Shown: in pieces, positions 46,663 through 55,983 of the stretch
Position numbering within the stretch: the first letter of the stretch is position 1
How the letters are laid out: each line of letters opens with the position of its first letter
Source: Brevibacterium sp. W7.2
GTDB lineage: Bacteria > Actinomycetota > Actinomycetes > Actinomycetales > Brevibacteriaceae
NCBI RefSeq assembly: GCF_018137945.1
Contig: NZ_CP073089.1
Location: 1,550,001-1,614,000 of the forward strand
Reading direction: 5' to 3'
Length of the DNA stretch: 64,000 nucleotides
Notes under the pieces: generated by a model
Databases searched by the model: none
The model's input: the letters and a program-made list of their open reading frames with translations, nothing else
Told to the model about the DNA's origin: nothing
Position numbers and translations under genes: made by a program

Positions 46663-48057
46663 GTGAGCCTTCATATCGATCCGGTCTTCGCCCACACCGA
46701 CATCGCCGCAGCCGGCACCGACGACCTCAGCGGTCTCGACGACTGGCGGACGATGGATGCGAAGCAGCAGCCGACGTATCTCGATGCCGAAGCGCTCGAA
46801 GACTCCCTTGAGAAGCTGCGCAGCTACCCGCCGCTCATCTTCGCCGGAGAAGCCGACGTGCTCAAGCAGCGGATCGCCGCGGCCTCCCGTGGTGAGGCGT
46901 TCGTCCTCGCCGGCGGCGACTGCGCCGAATCCTTCGCCGGTGCCCAGGCCGACAAGATCCGTGCCCGCGTCCAGACCGTGCTTCAGATGGCGGCCGTGCT
47001 CACGTACGGCGGCTCGATGCCAGTCGTCAAGATCGGCCGCATGGCCGGACAGTTCGCCAAGCCGCGGTCCGCGGACATGGAGACCCGCGACGGCGTCACG
47101 CTGCCGTCGTTCCGCGGCGACATCGTCAACGGCTACGAGTTCACCGAGGAGTCGCGCCGGCACGACCCGAACCGCCTGCTCCAGGGCTACCACGTCTCCT
47201 CCTCGACGCTCAATCTCATCCGCGCCTTCACGCAGGGCGGCTTCGCCGATCTGCGGCTCGTCCACGAATGGAATCGCGGCTTCCTCACGTCGAACCCCGG
47301 CTACCAGCGCTACGAGCAGACCGCGCGGGAGATCGATCGGGCGATCCGGTTCATGGACGCCTGCGGCGCCGACTTCGATGCGCTGCGCACCACGGAGTTC
47401 TACTCCGCCCACGAGGCGCTCCTGCTCGAGTACGAACGGGCACTGACCCGCATCGACTCGCGCACCGGACTGCCCTACGACGTCTCCGGCCACTTCCTGT
47501 GGATCGGGGAGCGGACCCGGGAGATCGACGGCGCCCACGTCGACTTCCTCTCGAAGGTGCAGAACCCGATCGGCGTCAAGCTCGGCCCGACGGCGACCGC
47601 CGCCGACGCCATGGCGCTGGCCGAGAAGCTCGACCCCGACGCAGAGCCCGGACGCCTCACCTTCGTCACCCGCATGGGCGCCGGCAAGATCAACGACGTC
47701 CTCCCCGAGCTCCTCGCCGGCATCGGCGACCAGCTGCCGCACGTCACCTGGGTCAGCGACCCGATGCACGGGAACACGATCACCTCGAGCACGGGATACA
47801 AGACCCGGCGCTTCGAAGACGTCATGGCCGAGGTCGAGGGCTTCTTCGCCGCTCACCAGGAAGCCGGCACGGTCCCCGGCGGTCTCCACATCGAACTCAC
47901 CGGTGACGACGTCACCGAGATCATGGGCGGGGCGACGGAGATCGACGACGAAGGCCTGCGCCGCCGCTACGAGACGCTCGTCGACCCGCGCCTCAACCAC
48001 GACCAGTCGCTCGAGATGGCGTTCCAGGTCGCGGAGTACCTCACGCGCCGGGGCTGA
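46663..48057 (+). CDS. aroG: Class II DAHP synthase
   Basis: 3-deoxy-7-phosphoheptulonate synthase, entry to the shikimate pathway. 464 aa from GTG 46663, which has GAAAG 7 bases upstream. Plant-type (class II) motifs: GGDCAESF, KIGRMAGQFAKPR, FRGD, and WVSDPMHGNT with metal ligands in the last third. An in-frame GTG at 46636 is inside the previous gene. Placement before the kinase matches Rv2178c/Rv2176. Confidence 0.92.
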   Translation: MSLHIDPVFAHTDIAAAGTDDLSGLDDWRTMDAKQQPTYLDAEALEDSLEKLRSYPPLIFAGEADVLKQRIAAASRGEAFVLAGGDCAESFAGAQADKIRARVQTVLQMAAVLTYGGSMPVVKIGRMAGQFAKPRSADMETRDGVTLPSFRGDIVNGYEFTEESRRHDPNRLLQGYHVSSSTLNLIRAFTQGGFADLRLVHEWNRGFLTSNPGYQRYEQTAREIDRAIRFMDACGADFDALRTTEFYSAHEALLLEYERALTRIDSRTGLPYDVSGHFLWIGERTREIDGAHVDFLSKVQNPIGVKLGPTATAADAMALAEKLDPDAEPGRLTFVTRMGAGKINDVLPELLAGIGDQLPHVTWVSDPMHGNTITSSTGYKTRRFEDVMAEVEGFFAAHQEAGTVPGGLHIELTGDDVTEIMGGATEIDDEGLRRRYETLVDPRLNHDQSLEMAFQVAEYLTRRG

Positions 48058-48122
48058 GTCCGCGCGGTCTCGACCGCGGGGCCCAGCCGACGCGGGCCCG
48101 TCCCAACCTCAGGTTGCGGGAC

Positions 48123-48167
48123 ACAAGGGCGCCCCTCGCAATCACCATCTGCGAGGGGCGCCCTTGT
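48123..48167. terminator. Bidirectional terminator between aroG and the kinase operon
   Basis: An 18-bp perfect stem, ACAAGGGCGCCCCTCGCA pairing with 48150-48167, closes on a 9-base loop. Between two convergent genes; a short T-rich stretch follows on the plus strand (TTGTTGTG). Confidence 0.85.
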
Positions 48168-48211
48168 TGTGTCGCCGCCGGATCAGCCCGTGAGCTGTGC
48201 CAGGGCTTCGG

Positions 48212-50431
48212 TCACTTGCCGTCCTTGTCGGCTTCGTCCTGCGGCTTCTCGTCCTTGTTCTCGTCGGCGGGCTTCTCCTCCTTGCCCTTCGAGACGCGGA
48301 CGATGACGAGGGAGTTGTACGGTTTCGCCTCGGTGCTCTTGGGCCACTGGAAGACGACGTCGCCCTTGGGGACGGTGTCGGAGAAGACCTCTTCCTTGCC
48401 GACGCGGAATCCGCGCTTCGTCAGCGTGGCGAAGGCCGCATCGTAAGACAGGCCCTCGACGTTGGGCACGGCGATCGGTTCGGGGCCCTTCGAGACGACG
48501 AGGTCGACGGCCGTGTCGTGCGTGAGCTCCTTGCCCTGGTCCTCCGAGGCGCTGATGACGCGCCCCTTGTCGACCGAGTCGCTGTACTCCTCGCTGACGT
48601 CGCCGACGGCGAGGCCGGTGTCCTCGAGCGCCGACTTCGCCTCATCGCCGGTCTGGCCGACGAGTTCGGGGACCGCGAACATCTCCACGCCTTTCGAGAC
48701 GACGAGCGTCACCGTCGATTCGGGGGAGAGCTCCGTGCCTCCGACCGGTTCGGACCCGACGACGGTGCCGGCCGGGACCTGGTCGTCGAAGACCTCCTGC
48801 CGCTCCGTCGTCAGCCCGCTGTCCTCGACGGCTGCGGTCGCCTCGGCGACGGGTTTGCCGGCTAGCTGACCGGGAACGATCGACGTCGGGGTCGGCAGGT
48901 TGGCGATGACGAGCCAGGCCACGAGGACGATGACCGCTGCGACGGCGACGAGGGTCGTGGCCAGGCGACGGCGCCTGCGGCGCTTCGGATCCGTCGAGGC
49001 GGCCGCCGCCGTGACGGGGGCACCCGCCTCGTCCGCGTCGCCCCCGGACGGATCGGCCTGCGCAGACGCGGTGCCGGTGCCGGACCCGGATCCGGCCACA
49101 GCGGCGACCGCAGTTCTCGCGCCGGTCTTCGACTTCTTCGTCTTCGACGTGCGGACAGGAGCCGCCGTCGACTCAGCGTCGCGGTCAGGGGTGTCGGCGT
49201 CGGAAGTCTCGTGGTCGGGCGTATCGGAGGAGTCCCCAGCGGACGACTCCCCGGAGGCCTCGTCGCCACCGGTCGGCGATTCATCGCGCAGTGCGGTGGC
49301 GGTACCGCCGGCACCGGCCGATCCTGCGCTGCCGGATGCGGCGACGGCACCGGCTGCGACTCCGGCACCGACGGCAGTGCGTCGGTTCGCGGTCTCGTCG
49401 AATCCGGCCCTCGCCTCGTCGGGTGTCTCCTCTTCGGCGGCCTCGTCGGCTTCGTCGTCTTCGAGGTAGGGGATCTCGTCGGTGCGGGACTTCTTCTCCT
49501 TCGGCACATCCGAGCCGAGGTCGATGCTCGCGGTCAGGGCGGGGGAGTGCTCCCCGGCGACCGCCTCGGGGTCACCGAAATCGAGCTCGGCATCGCTCAT
49601 GTGGGCTCGTGCCTCGGCGAGGGCGCTGCGGAACTCAGCGGCATCCGCGGGCCGGTCGTCGGGGTCCTTCGACGTCGCCCAGAGGACGAGGGCGTCGAGG
49701 CGGGGGCTCAGCCCCGGCACCCGTTCCGACGGCGGCGGCACCGTGTCGTGGACGTGCCGGTAGGCGACCTGGATGGGCACGTCGTCGGTGTAGGGCTGCG
49801 TCCCGGTGAGCATCTCGTAGAACATGATGCCGACGGTGTAGAGGTCGGTGCGGGCGTCGGCACCGGCGCGGGTGACGAGCTCGGGGGCGACGTAGCCGAC
49901 GGTGCCGATGAGGGTCTTCGTCGTCGTCGCCGAGGTGACGGCGCGGGCGAGCCCGAAATCGGCGAGCTTGACCTGGCCGTCGGTGCCGAGCAGGACGTTG
50001 TCGGGTTTGAGGTCGCGGTGGATGATGCCCGTGGAGTGGACCGCCTCGAGGGCGGCGAGGATCGCGTCGAGGACGACGATCGCCTGCCGCGGGGTGAACG
50101 ATCCGCGGTGCTTGAGCTCCCGGCGCAGCGTCACCGAGGGCAGGTGCTCCATGACGAGGTAGACGATGTCGCCGTCGCGTGACTGATCGTGGATGGCCAC
50201 GAGGTTGGGGTGGGTGAGGCGACCGGCGTTGATCGCCTCCCGGCGGAACCGCTCGACGAACGTCTCATCGGAGATGAGGTGCTCGTGCATGACCTTGATC
50301 GCGATCTCGCGGTCGAGGCGCAGGTCGGTTCCGCGGTAGACCATCGCCATGCCGCCGCGGGCGATCTTCGCGTCGATCCGGTAGCGGTCGTTGAGGACCA
50401 CGCCGATGAGCGGATCGGGCAGCGCGTTCAT
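48212..50431 (-). CDS. PASTA-domain serine/threonine kinase (PknL position)
   Basis: 739 aa from ATG 50431 with GGAGG. Kinase domain about residues 15-275 (ARGGMAMVYRG loop, HRDLKPDN, DFG in LADFGLARA, activation loop Thr-rich TSATTTKT). A long acidic juxtamembrane region, one membrane helix (VAVAAVIVLVAWLVI), then three PASTA repeats and a Lys-rich tail outside the cell. PASTA binds peptidoglycan fragments, so it senses the wall. Synteny is that of mycobacterial PknL, which lacks PASTA. Confidence 0.9.
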   Translation of the reverse strand: MNALPDPLIGVVLNDRYRIDAKIARGGMAMVYRGTDLRLDREIAIKVMHEHLISDETFVERFRREAINAGRLTHPNLVAIHDQSRDGDIVYLVMEHLPSVTLRRELKHRGSFTPRQAIVVLDAILAALEAVHSTGIIHRDLKPDNVLLGTDGQVKLADFGLARAVTSATTTKTLIGTVGYVAPELVTRAGADARTDLYTVGIMFYEMLTGTQPYTDDVPIQVAYRHVHDTVPPPSERVPGLSPRLDALVLWATSKDPDDRPADAAEFRSALAEARAHMSDAELDFGDPEAVAGEHSPALTASIDLGSDVPKEKKSRTDEIPYLEDDEADEAAEEETPDEARAGFDETANRRTAVGAGVAAGAVAASGSAGSAGAGGTATALRDESPTGGDEASGESSAGDSSDTPDHETSDADTPDRDAESTAAPVRTSKTKKSKTGARTAVAAVAGSGSGTGTASAQADPSGGDADEAGAPVTAAAASTDPKRRRRRRLATTLVAVAAVIVLVAWLVIANLPTPTSIVPGQLAGKPVAEATAAVEDSGLTTERQEVFDDQVPAGTVVGSEPVGGTELSPESTVTLVVSKGVEMFAVPELVGQTGDEAKSALEDTGLAVGDVSEEYSDSVDKGRVISASEDQGKELTHDTAVDLVVSKGPEPIAVPNVEGLSYDAAFATLTKRGFRVGKEEVFSDTVPKGDVVFQWPKSTEAKPYNSLVIVRVSKGKEEKPADENKDEKPQDEADKDGK

Positions 50432-51543
50432 CGTGCCTCCTCCCAGCGGCCCCGCTGCATCTGCACGGCGCGGACGAAGGCCTTCGTCTCCGGCAGCAGT
50501 CCGTCCTCGCGCACCGTCCGCAGGTCCTGGTAGTAGCCGGCGAGTGCTTCGGTCTCGGATTCGGCGGTCTCGACGAGCCAGCCGAGGATGACGGTTCCCG
50601 CGACGATGTTGTCGGCGATGTCGAGCAGGTCGAGGCTGCGTCCGACGATGTCGCTGGCCCACCGGCCGGAGCGGGGCGTGACCTGCATGATCCCGATCGC
50701 GTTCCCGGCCGAGACCGTGGCGTGCTGGAAACCGGACTCCTGGGCGGCGACGGACTGCATGAGGGCCGGGTCGGCGCCGAGCTCCTCGGCGATCTGCGCG
50801 ACGAGGAACCGCGCCTGCTCCGGGGTCGGATGGGTGCGGGCGAGCAGAGTGGCCTTGTTGAGGCGGGCGGCATGGACGACGCTCGGGCGGATGCCCTCGG
50901 CACCGGCGACCTGCGGCAGCGCCTTGGGGACGTCCGGTGCGTGGCGGCGCGGACGCGCTGCGCCGTCGCGCAGGAGGAGCAGTTCGCCGACGCGGATGAG
51001 CGAGTCATCGCTCATCGCGTTCGCGCGGCGCAGCGTGCCCGGGGAGATCCCGTGGGTCGCGGCGATCCCGGCAAGCGTCTCGCCCGGGGTGACGACGTGG
51101 GACGGGTCGGTGTCGGGCAGTTCGTTCTTCTCCGGCAGGGAGAGGACCTGCCCTTGGCTGAGATTCTGCCGCGGCGAGATCCGGTTGAGGTCGGCCAGGG
51201 CGGGCACGGAGACGCCGTGACGGCTCGCGACCGCGTAGAGCGTGTCGCCCTGCTTGACCTTGTAGGTGCGACCGCCGTGGGTGACGGGCACGGTCTCGCT
51301 CTGCGTGCCCGCGGTCCACTGCGGTCCCGAAGTCGGCGCTGTCGAAGCCTGTGCTGCGGTGCCCGTCTGGGACGCACCCCGCTGGGACGGCGCTTCCGGG
51401 GCAGGCGTCGGGGCCGCCTCGGCGGTGTCGGCATCCGCTCCCGCAGGGCGGGGGATCGGGCCGGTCGAACTCACGCGTGAGGCAGCACGGATGTCAGGGG
51501 CGGCGGTGATGGGAATCTGCGATTTCCGTCGCGTGCTAGTCAT
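50428..51543 (-). CDS. LysM and lytic-transglycosylase-like protein without a signal peptide
   Basis: 371 aa. Two LysM domains (YKVKQGDTLYAVASRHGVSV near residue 93; VVTPGETLAGIAATHGIS near 150) and a C-terminal SLT-like domain with AAQESGFQHATVSAGNAIGI and GIMQV (about 260-285). Both suggest peptidoglycan binding and cleavage, yet the N-terminus is polar with no signal or membrane helix, and the codon two before the ATG is a stop, so it cannot be extended. Coupled to the kinase by ATGA. Confidence 0.8.
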   Translation of the reverse strand: MTSTRRKSQIPITAAPDIRAASRVSSTGPIPRPAGADADTAEAAPTPAPEAPSQRGASQTGTAAQASTAPTSGPQWTAGTQSETVPVTHGGRTYKVKQGDTLYAVASRHGVSVPALADLNRISPRQNLSQGQVLSLPEKNELPDTDPSHVVTPGETLAGIAATHGISPGTLRRANAMSDDSLIRVGELLLLRDGAARPRRHAPDVPKALPQVAGAEGIRPSVVHAARLNKATLLARTHPTPEQARFLVAQIAEELGADPALMQSVAAQESGFQHATVSAGNAIGIMQVTPRSGRWASDIVGRSLDLLDIADNIVAGTVILGWLVETAESETEALAGYYQDLRTVREDGLLPETKAFVRAVQMQRGRWEEAR

Positions 51544-51659
51544 CTGTCACCTGTTCGGCTTCATTTCTCTGGGGAAGTTTCAACCACCAGCGTATCGAGT
51601 ACCCCGCTCCGGACCCGGGATTGCCGCCCGCATGGCGGCGTGTTTCTTCCCGATTTTGC

Positions 51660-51665
51660 TAGGCT
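51660..51665 (+). promoter_or_regulatory. Leaderless -10 of the Rv2175c-like gene
   Basis: TAGGCT lies 6 bases before GTG 51672. Confidence 0.5.
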
Positions 51666-51671
51666 TGAGGG

Positions 51672-52022
51672 GTGAATACGGAAGAACTCGTCCAGGACTG
51701 GGAAACCCTGCCGGACATCGCGGAATCAACCGGTCTCGGCATCTCCCAGGTGCGCAGACTCCTCGAAGACGGCGCGATCTGCGGGTACAAGCACGGCGAC
51801 CCCAAGGTGCTGCGGGTGCCGTCCGCGTTCTTCGTCGACGGCGCGGTGCTCACCCCGCTCAAGGGCACGCTGAGCACTCTCAAGGACGCCGGTTTCGACG
51901 CCGAGGAGTCGATCAAATGGCTCTTCACCCCCGACGACTCCCTGCCGGGACGCCCGATCGACCTGCTCCGCGCCGGCAACCGCAAGGAAGTCCGCCGCCG
52001 CGCCCAGGCGCTCGCGTTCTGA
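51672..52022 (+). CDS. Rv2175c-family DNA-binding protein
   Basis: 116 aa with a winged helix near the start (LPDIAESTGLGISQVRRLLE, about 15-34) and a second small domain ending RRRAQALAF. In M. tuberculosis the Rv2175c protein is bound and phosphorylated by PknL, whose gene is next to it. The same pairing here, divergent from the kinase operon, supports that role. Leaderless GTG start. Target DNA unknown. Confidence 0.83.
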   Translation: MNTEELVQDWETLPDIAESTGLGISQVRRLLEDGAICGYKHGDPKVLRVPSAFFVDGAVLTPLKGTLSTLKDAGFDAEESIKWLFTPDDSLPGRPIDLLRAGNRKEVRRRAQALAF

Positions 52023-52027
52023 CTGCC

Positions 52028-53206
52028 TCAGCGCTGCCGATAGCTCAGCTTCGTCGCGAAGTCCTCGAGCCGTTCGACGGCACCCTCGCCGAGGCGGAAC
52101 GCCGTCCCGGCACCGGTTGACCCTGCGGCGTCGAGCGCCTGCCCATCGTCGGACCACCGGCGCAGCTCGCTCAGCGCCTCCCCGTGCTTGATCGCGATGA
52201 GCTCCTCGACGGCGGCGAGTCCGCCCGCCTCGGCGAGCATCGTCACGGTCTCGGCCACCTCGGCGTCGCTGAGGTCGCCGACCCCGAGGCGCGCGGCGAG
52301 GATCTCCCGCCGTTCGGCGGGCATCCTGCGCAGGCTCTCGGCGATGAGCACGGTGCGCTTGCCCTCACGGATGTCGTCGCCGGCGGGCTTGCCGGTCGCT
52401 GCCGGGTCGCCGAAGATGCCGAGGACGTCGTCGCGCAGCTGGAACGCCTGTCCCAGCGGCAGGCCGAAGCGGGAGAGCGCGGCGAGCTGCTCGTCGCTCG
52501 CCCCGCCGAGAGCCGCGCCGAGGAGGAGCGGCTGTTCGACGGAGTACTTCGCCGACTTGAAGCTCAGCACCTCCCACGCCCGTTCGCTGATGCGGTCATC
52601 GTCGAGGGGGATCACCTCGGCGCGGACGTCGAGGAACTGTCCGACCATGACGTCCCGGCGCATCTGCGCGCGCAGAGCCTGCGCCGTGACCGACCCGGAG
52701 AGGGCGTCGCACGCGGTCTCGTAGATCTCCTCGCTCAGGGCCAGGCAGATGTCGCCGATGACGATCGCCGCGGCGACCCCGAACGGCTCCGCCTCGCCCT
52801 GATAGCCCAGCGCCGCGTGGAGGGACTCGAAGCGGCGGTGGAGGGCCGGCTCGCCGCGCCGGGTGTCCGAGTGGTCGATGACATCGTCGTGGATGAGGGC
52901 CGCGGCGTGGAGGAGCTCGAGGGAGGCGGCCGCCTCGGCGAGTGCCGAACGCGTGGTGTCCGTCCCGTCACCGAGACGGCGCCCGCCTCCGGTGGCGAGC
53001 TGATAGCCCCACCACAGGAGGACCGGGCGGATCCGCTTGCCGCCCCGGGTGAAGTCTATGAGCGCGGTGCCGATCTCCGCCGTATCGGGCGAGATCGCCT
53101 CGAACTCAGCCGCCTTCGCGGTGAGGAAGGAGGAGATGCCGGCCGCCACCTCGGCGGCGATGTCCGCGGGAGCGTCGAGGGACTCGACGCGGTCGGGCGA
53201 GGTCAC
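52028..53206 (-). CDS. Polyprenyl (short-chain isoprenyl) diphosphate synthase
   Basis: 392 aa. Condenses isopentenyl diphosphate onto allylic diphosphates. First Asp-rich motif DDVID at 108-112 (LIHDDVIDHSDTRRG); second as DDVLGIFGD in the last third; GGKRIRP at 55-61. Chain length (C15-C20 or longer) cannot be read safely. GTG start overlaps the lipoprotein stop. Compare IdsA2 (Rv2173). C-terminal 50 residues look atypical of the family. Confidence 0.88.
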   Translation of the reverse strand: MTSPDRVESLDAPADIAAEVAAGISSFLTAKAAEFEAISPDTAEIGTALIDFTRGGKRIRPVLLWWGYQLATGGGRRLGDGTDTTRSALAEAAASLELLHAAALIHDDVIDHSDTRRGEPALHRRFESLHAALGYQGEAEPFGVAAAIVIGDICLALSEEIYETACDALSGSVTAQALRAQMRRDVMVGQFLDVRAEVIPLDDDRISERAWEVLSFKSAKYSVEQPLLLGAALGGASDEQLAALSRFGLPLGQAFQLRDDVLGIFGDPAATGKPAGDDIREGKRTVLIAESLRRMPAERREILAARLGVGDLSDAEVAETVTMLAEAGGLAAVEELIAIKHGEALSELRRWSDDGQALDAAGSTGAGTAFRLGEGAVERLEDFATKLSYRQR

Positions 53207-53721
53207 GGAGCGATGGTCCCGCCGAGCGACACGATCGAGGCCTTCGGGTCGGCGGGGTCGTCGCTGACGGTGAGGACGAGCATGCCGTCGTTGTCCTTGT
53301 GACGGAAGTTCACGACCTGGGCTGCCTTCGTCAGCGACCCGTCGCCGAACGTCTCGAACCCGGCCTGCTCCAGCTTCTCGGTGTAGGACTTGACGATGTC
53401 GTCGGGTTCGGCCTCCGCCCGCATGACGATGCTCACCTGGTCGAGCGTGCCGGACTCCGCCTGCGCGCGCGAACTCGAGATCACCTCGGCGCCCTCATAG
53501 GGGGCCATGAAGTCGGGGAGCTCGGCCTGCGTGGGGGCCGCCTCGGTGGGGGTCGGGCTCTCGGTTCCCGCATCGCTGGGAGCGGCAGTGGCGTCGGTCT
53601 GCGTCGCGGACTCCGATGGGGTCGACGTCGACTGGGACGTCGGGTCGCTGGGTCCCGAACATCCGGCGAGGACAAGGCCGAGGGCAAGCGTCATCGTCGT
53701 GACAGTGCTGCGCGATACCAT
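53203..53721 (-). CDS. Predicted lipoprotein, function unknown
   Basis: 172 aa. Signal peptide with lipobox LAGC (Cys21), then a Thr/Ser/Pro-rich linker (about 22-70) and a small globular domain of about 90 residues. ATG 53721 is placed 6 bases after a TAATCT (53733-53728) on the minus strand, a leaderless arrangement; GTG 53727 is the alternative. Upstream of the prenyl synthase in an operon and divergent from dinB. Confidence 0.78.
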   Translation of the reverse strand: MVSRSTVTTMTLALGLVLAGCSGPSDPTSQSTSTPSESATQTDATAAPSDAGTESPTPTEAAPTQAELPDFMAPYEGAEVISSSRAQAESGTLDQVSIVMRAEAEPDDIVKSYTEKLEQAGFETFGDGSLTKAAQVVNFRHKDNDGMLVLTVSDDPADPKASIVSLGGTIAP

Positions 53722-53727
53722 GGTCAC

Positions 53728-53733
53728 AGATTA
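53728..53733 (-). promoter_or_regulatory. Leaderless -10 of the lipoprotein gene
   Basis: TAATCT on the minus strand, 6 bases ahead of ATG 53721. Confidence 0.45.
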
Positions 53734-53779
53734 CCCGCAGACCGTGCGGGAGCCGAAAAGTTCGATCCGTGGGTGGGAC

Positions 53780-55015
53780 ATGAGCCGCAAGCAGCTGGCC
53801 CGTTCCGGCGGTGACCTCGAGCACCTGGGAACGGATGACACGGGAGCGACGATGCTCCATCTCGACATGGATTCGTTCTTCGTCTCCGTCGAGCTGCTCT
53901 CGCGTCCCGAACTCGTCGGCAGGCCCGTCATCGTCGGCGGCAGGGCCGGTCGCGGCGTCGTCGTCTCCGCCAGCTACGAGGCCCGTGAGTTCGGGGTCCA
54001 CGCCGCGATGCCGATGTCCCGGGCCATCGGTCTGTGTCCGATCGCCGAGGTGATCCCCTCCTCCCATGGCCTGTACTCCGCGTATTCTAAGCAGGTCTTC
54101 GACCTCGTCGCCGAGGTCACCCCCGATGTCCTCCAGGTCAGCGTCGACGAGGCGTACATCGACGTCTCCGGGGCGGTGCGCAGGCTCGGGTCCCCGGTCC
54201 ACATCACGACACAGCTGCGCGCGGAGATCGAGGAGCGCACGGGACTGAGCGCATCCGTCGGGATCGCCGGGTCGCGGGTCGTCGCCAAGCTCGCCTCGGC
54301 GCGGGCGAAACCGCACGGCCAGCTGCTCGTTCCGCTCGCCGCGACCCGGGACTTCCTCGACCCGATGCCGATCGAGGCGCTGCCCGGCGTGGGGGAGAAG
54401 ACGCAGGCGGGGTTCGCGAAGTACGGCATCCGCCTCATCGGCGATCTCGCGGCGATGGACGAAGCATGGGTCGGGCGCGTGTTCGGGGCGCATGGGCACC
54501 ACCTGTGGCGCAGCGCGCACGGACTCGACTCCCACGGCATGGATCGGCAGGTCAAGGACCGGTCGATCAGCGCCGAGCACACGTTCGGCGCTGACGTCTG
54601 GGACCTCTCGGAGCTCGAGCATGAGCTGCTGCGGCTCTGCGACAAGGTCGCGCACCGGGTGCGGGCCGAGGGGAAGGTCGCGACGACGCTCGGGCTCAAG
54701 TACCGACTCGACGACTTCACGACGCTGTCCCGGTCGATCACCCTCGAAGCTCCCACCGATCTGGCCCGGGAGATGTACGAGGCGCTCGGCCCGGCGCTGC
54801 GCGGACTGCGGGCGCAGCGGACCAAGGGCGTCCGGCTGCTCGGAGTCCGCGCTGCCGGGCTCATGGACTTCGCCGTCAGCGGCCGGCAAGCCCGGTTGGA
54901 CGAACCCGAGCACGCCGGACGCGAAGCAGAGGTGGCCCTCGATGATGTGCGGCGCCGGTTCGGCACCGAGGCGATCTCACAGGCCTCCCTCCTGCGCCGG
55001 CACCCCAAGCGCTGA
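53780..55015 (+). CDS. dinB: DNA polymerase IV
   Basis: Y-family lesion-bypass polymerase, 411 aa from ATG 53780 (GGGTGG upstream). Catalytic residues in LHLDMDSFFVSVE (about 31-43) and SVDEAYID (about 125-132), then KLASARAKPHGQ, helix-hairpin-helix, and little-finger domain. The C-terminal beta-clamp-binding motif is not obvious. Long in-frame sequence upstream of this ATG runs through the divergent lipoprotein gene and is not coding. No clear LexA box seen. Confidence 0.9.
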   Translation: MSRKQLARSGGDLEHLGTDDTGATMLHLDMDSFFVSVELLSRPELVGRPVIVGGRAGRGVVVSASYEAREFGVHAAMPMSRAIGLCPIAEVIPSSHGLYSAYSKQVFDLVAEVTPDVLQVSVDEAYIDVSGAVRRLGSPVHITTQLRAEIEERTGLSASVGIAGSRVVAKLASARAKPHGQLLVPLAATRDFLDPMPIEALPGVGEKTQAGFAKYGIRLIGDLAAMDEAWVGRVFGAHGHHLWRSAHGLDSHGMDRQVKDRSISAEHTFGADVWDLSELEHELLRLCDKVAHRVRAEGKVATTLGLKYRLDDFTTLSRSITLEAPTDLAREMYEALGPALRGLRAQRTKGVRLLGVRAAGLMDFAVSGRQARLDEPEHAGREAEVALDDVRRRFGTEAISQASLLRRHPKR

Positions 55016-55266
55016 CGTTCACGGGAGCCCGGGACGGGGGCGCCGAGGCGCGACCAGCGGGTTTCGGACATGGCGTGAGAGGGAGGTCATCGCCCCTCGC
55101 GGGGGCTCTGGCCAGGGCCGTTGTTCGCCCGGAGGGACGGGAGTCGGAGGCTGCGTCACGGACTGCGCACAGGGCGCGCGTTCAGCCGCGCTCAGTGAGT
55201 CTGAGGACGGGGTGGGAATACCCCCGCCTGCCCCGTTCCGAAGATGTTTTTTCAGTGTTCAGAGAC

Positions 55267-55272
55267 TATGAT
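55267..55272 (+). promoter_or_regulatory. -10 for the DUF3040 gene
   Basis: TATGAT with a T-rich stretch (GTTTTTTCAG, 55246-55255) near the -35 position. The 295-base gap after dinB shows no gene. Confidence 0.4.
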
Positions 55273-55310
55273 TGGGGCAATAGGCCAGAGTAAGGAAACG
55301 GGGGTTCGAC

Positions 55311-55724
55311 ATGCCACTCTCCGATCACGAACAGCAGCTTCTCGATCAGCTGGAGAAGCAGCTGCGCAGCGAAGACCCCCGATTCGCACGCAACATCTCG
55401 GAATCCCAGGCGGCCGTGAGCGGTCCGGGCTTCTCGGCGAAGCGCTTCGTCGTCGGCATCCTCGTCGCCCTCGCCGGCCTCGCCGCGACGATCTTCGCGA
55501 TCTCGATGGTCAATCAGGCGGTCGCGTGGATCGCCCTCGGCGTCGTCGGTTTCGGCCTCATGGTCGCGGGAATGTACTGGGCGTTCAGCCGTCCCGGACG
55601 CGTCGGCGATGGCGCGAAGAGCTCCTCGGGATCGGGGGCGGCGCCGAAGTCGAACGGCAAGAGCTCCGGTGGCTTCATGAGTCGCATGGAGGACCGCTGG
55701 GAGAAGCGCCAGCGCGGGGAATGA
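55311..55724 (+). CDS. DUF3040 domain membrane protein
   Basis: 137 aa. The family start MPLSDHEQQLLDQLEKQL is followed by PRFA, then two membrane helices (about 46-66 and 70-92) and a basic Ser/Gly tail. Found next to the mraZ division cluster in many actinobacteria (Rv2169c), but here about 6 kb separates them. Function unknown. Confidence 0.85.
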   Translation: MPLSDHEQQLLDQLEKQLRSEDPRFARNISESQAAVSGPGFSAKRFVVGILVALAGLAATIFAISMVNQAVAWIALGVVGFGLMVAGMYWAFSRPGRVGDGAKSSSGSGAAPKSNGKSSGGFMSRMEDRWEKRQRGE

Positions 55725-55763
55725 GCGTCCGGCACCAGTGAGTGTCGTGAGCCTCTGAGTTTC

Positions 55764-55803
55764 GAAGGGCACTGCGGATGAGCAATCATCCCGGTGCCCT
55801 TTC
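55764..55803 (+). terminator. Terminator-like hairpin after the DUF3040 gene
   Basis: GAAGGGCAC (55764-55772) pairs with GTGCCCTTTC-region bases 55794-55803, with GGATGA/TCATCC continuing the stem around a GCAA loop; three mismatches in the middle. Confidence 0.6.
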
Positions 55804-55983
55804 GCATGCCCCCACTCGCCGTCGCCTGCCCTCTCGCATGCAGTTTGACGTGTCGCCGCCCGTGGGCAGATGGACCTACCCGACCCGCCCGCGGTGGAAC
55901 GCACCGCCGCCAGCGCACAGTGCGTTCCGTCGCCCGGCGCGCACGAATACTCACCGCCCTCATGCAGGTCCCGGCGGACTCGG

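Noticed and set aside
53507..53779. N-terminal extension of DNA polymerase IV
   Set aside because: The upstream in-frame part is antisense to the lipoprotein gene and shows no Y-family sequence; ATG 53780 has a ribosome site.
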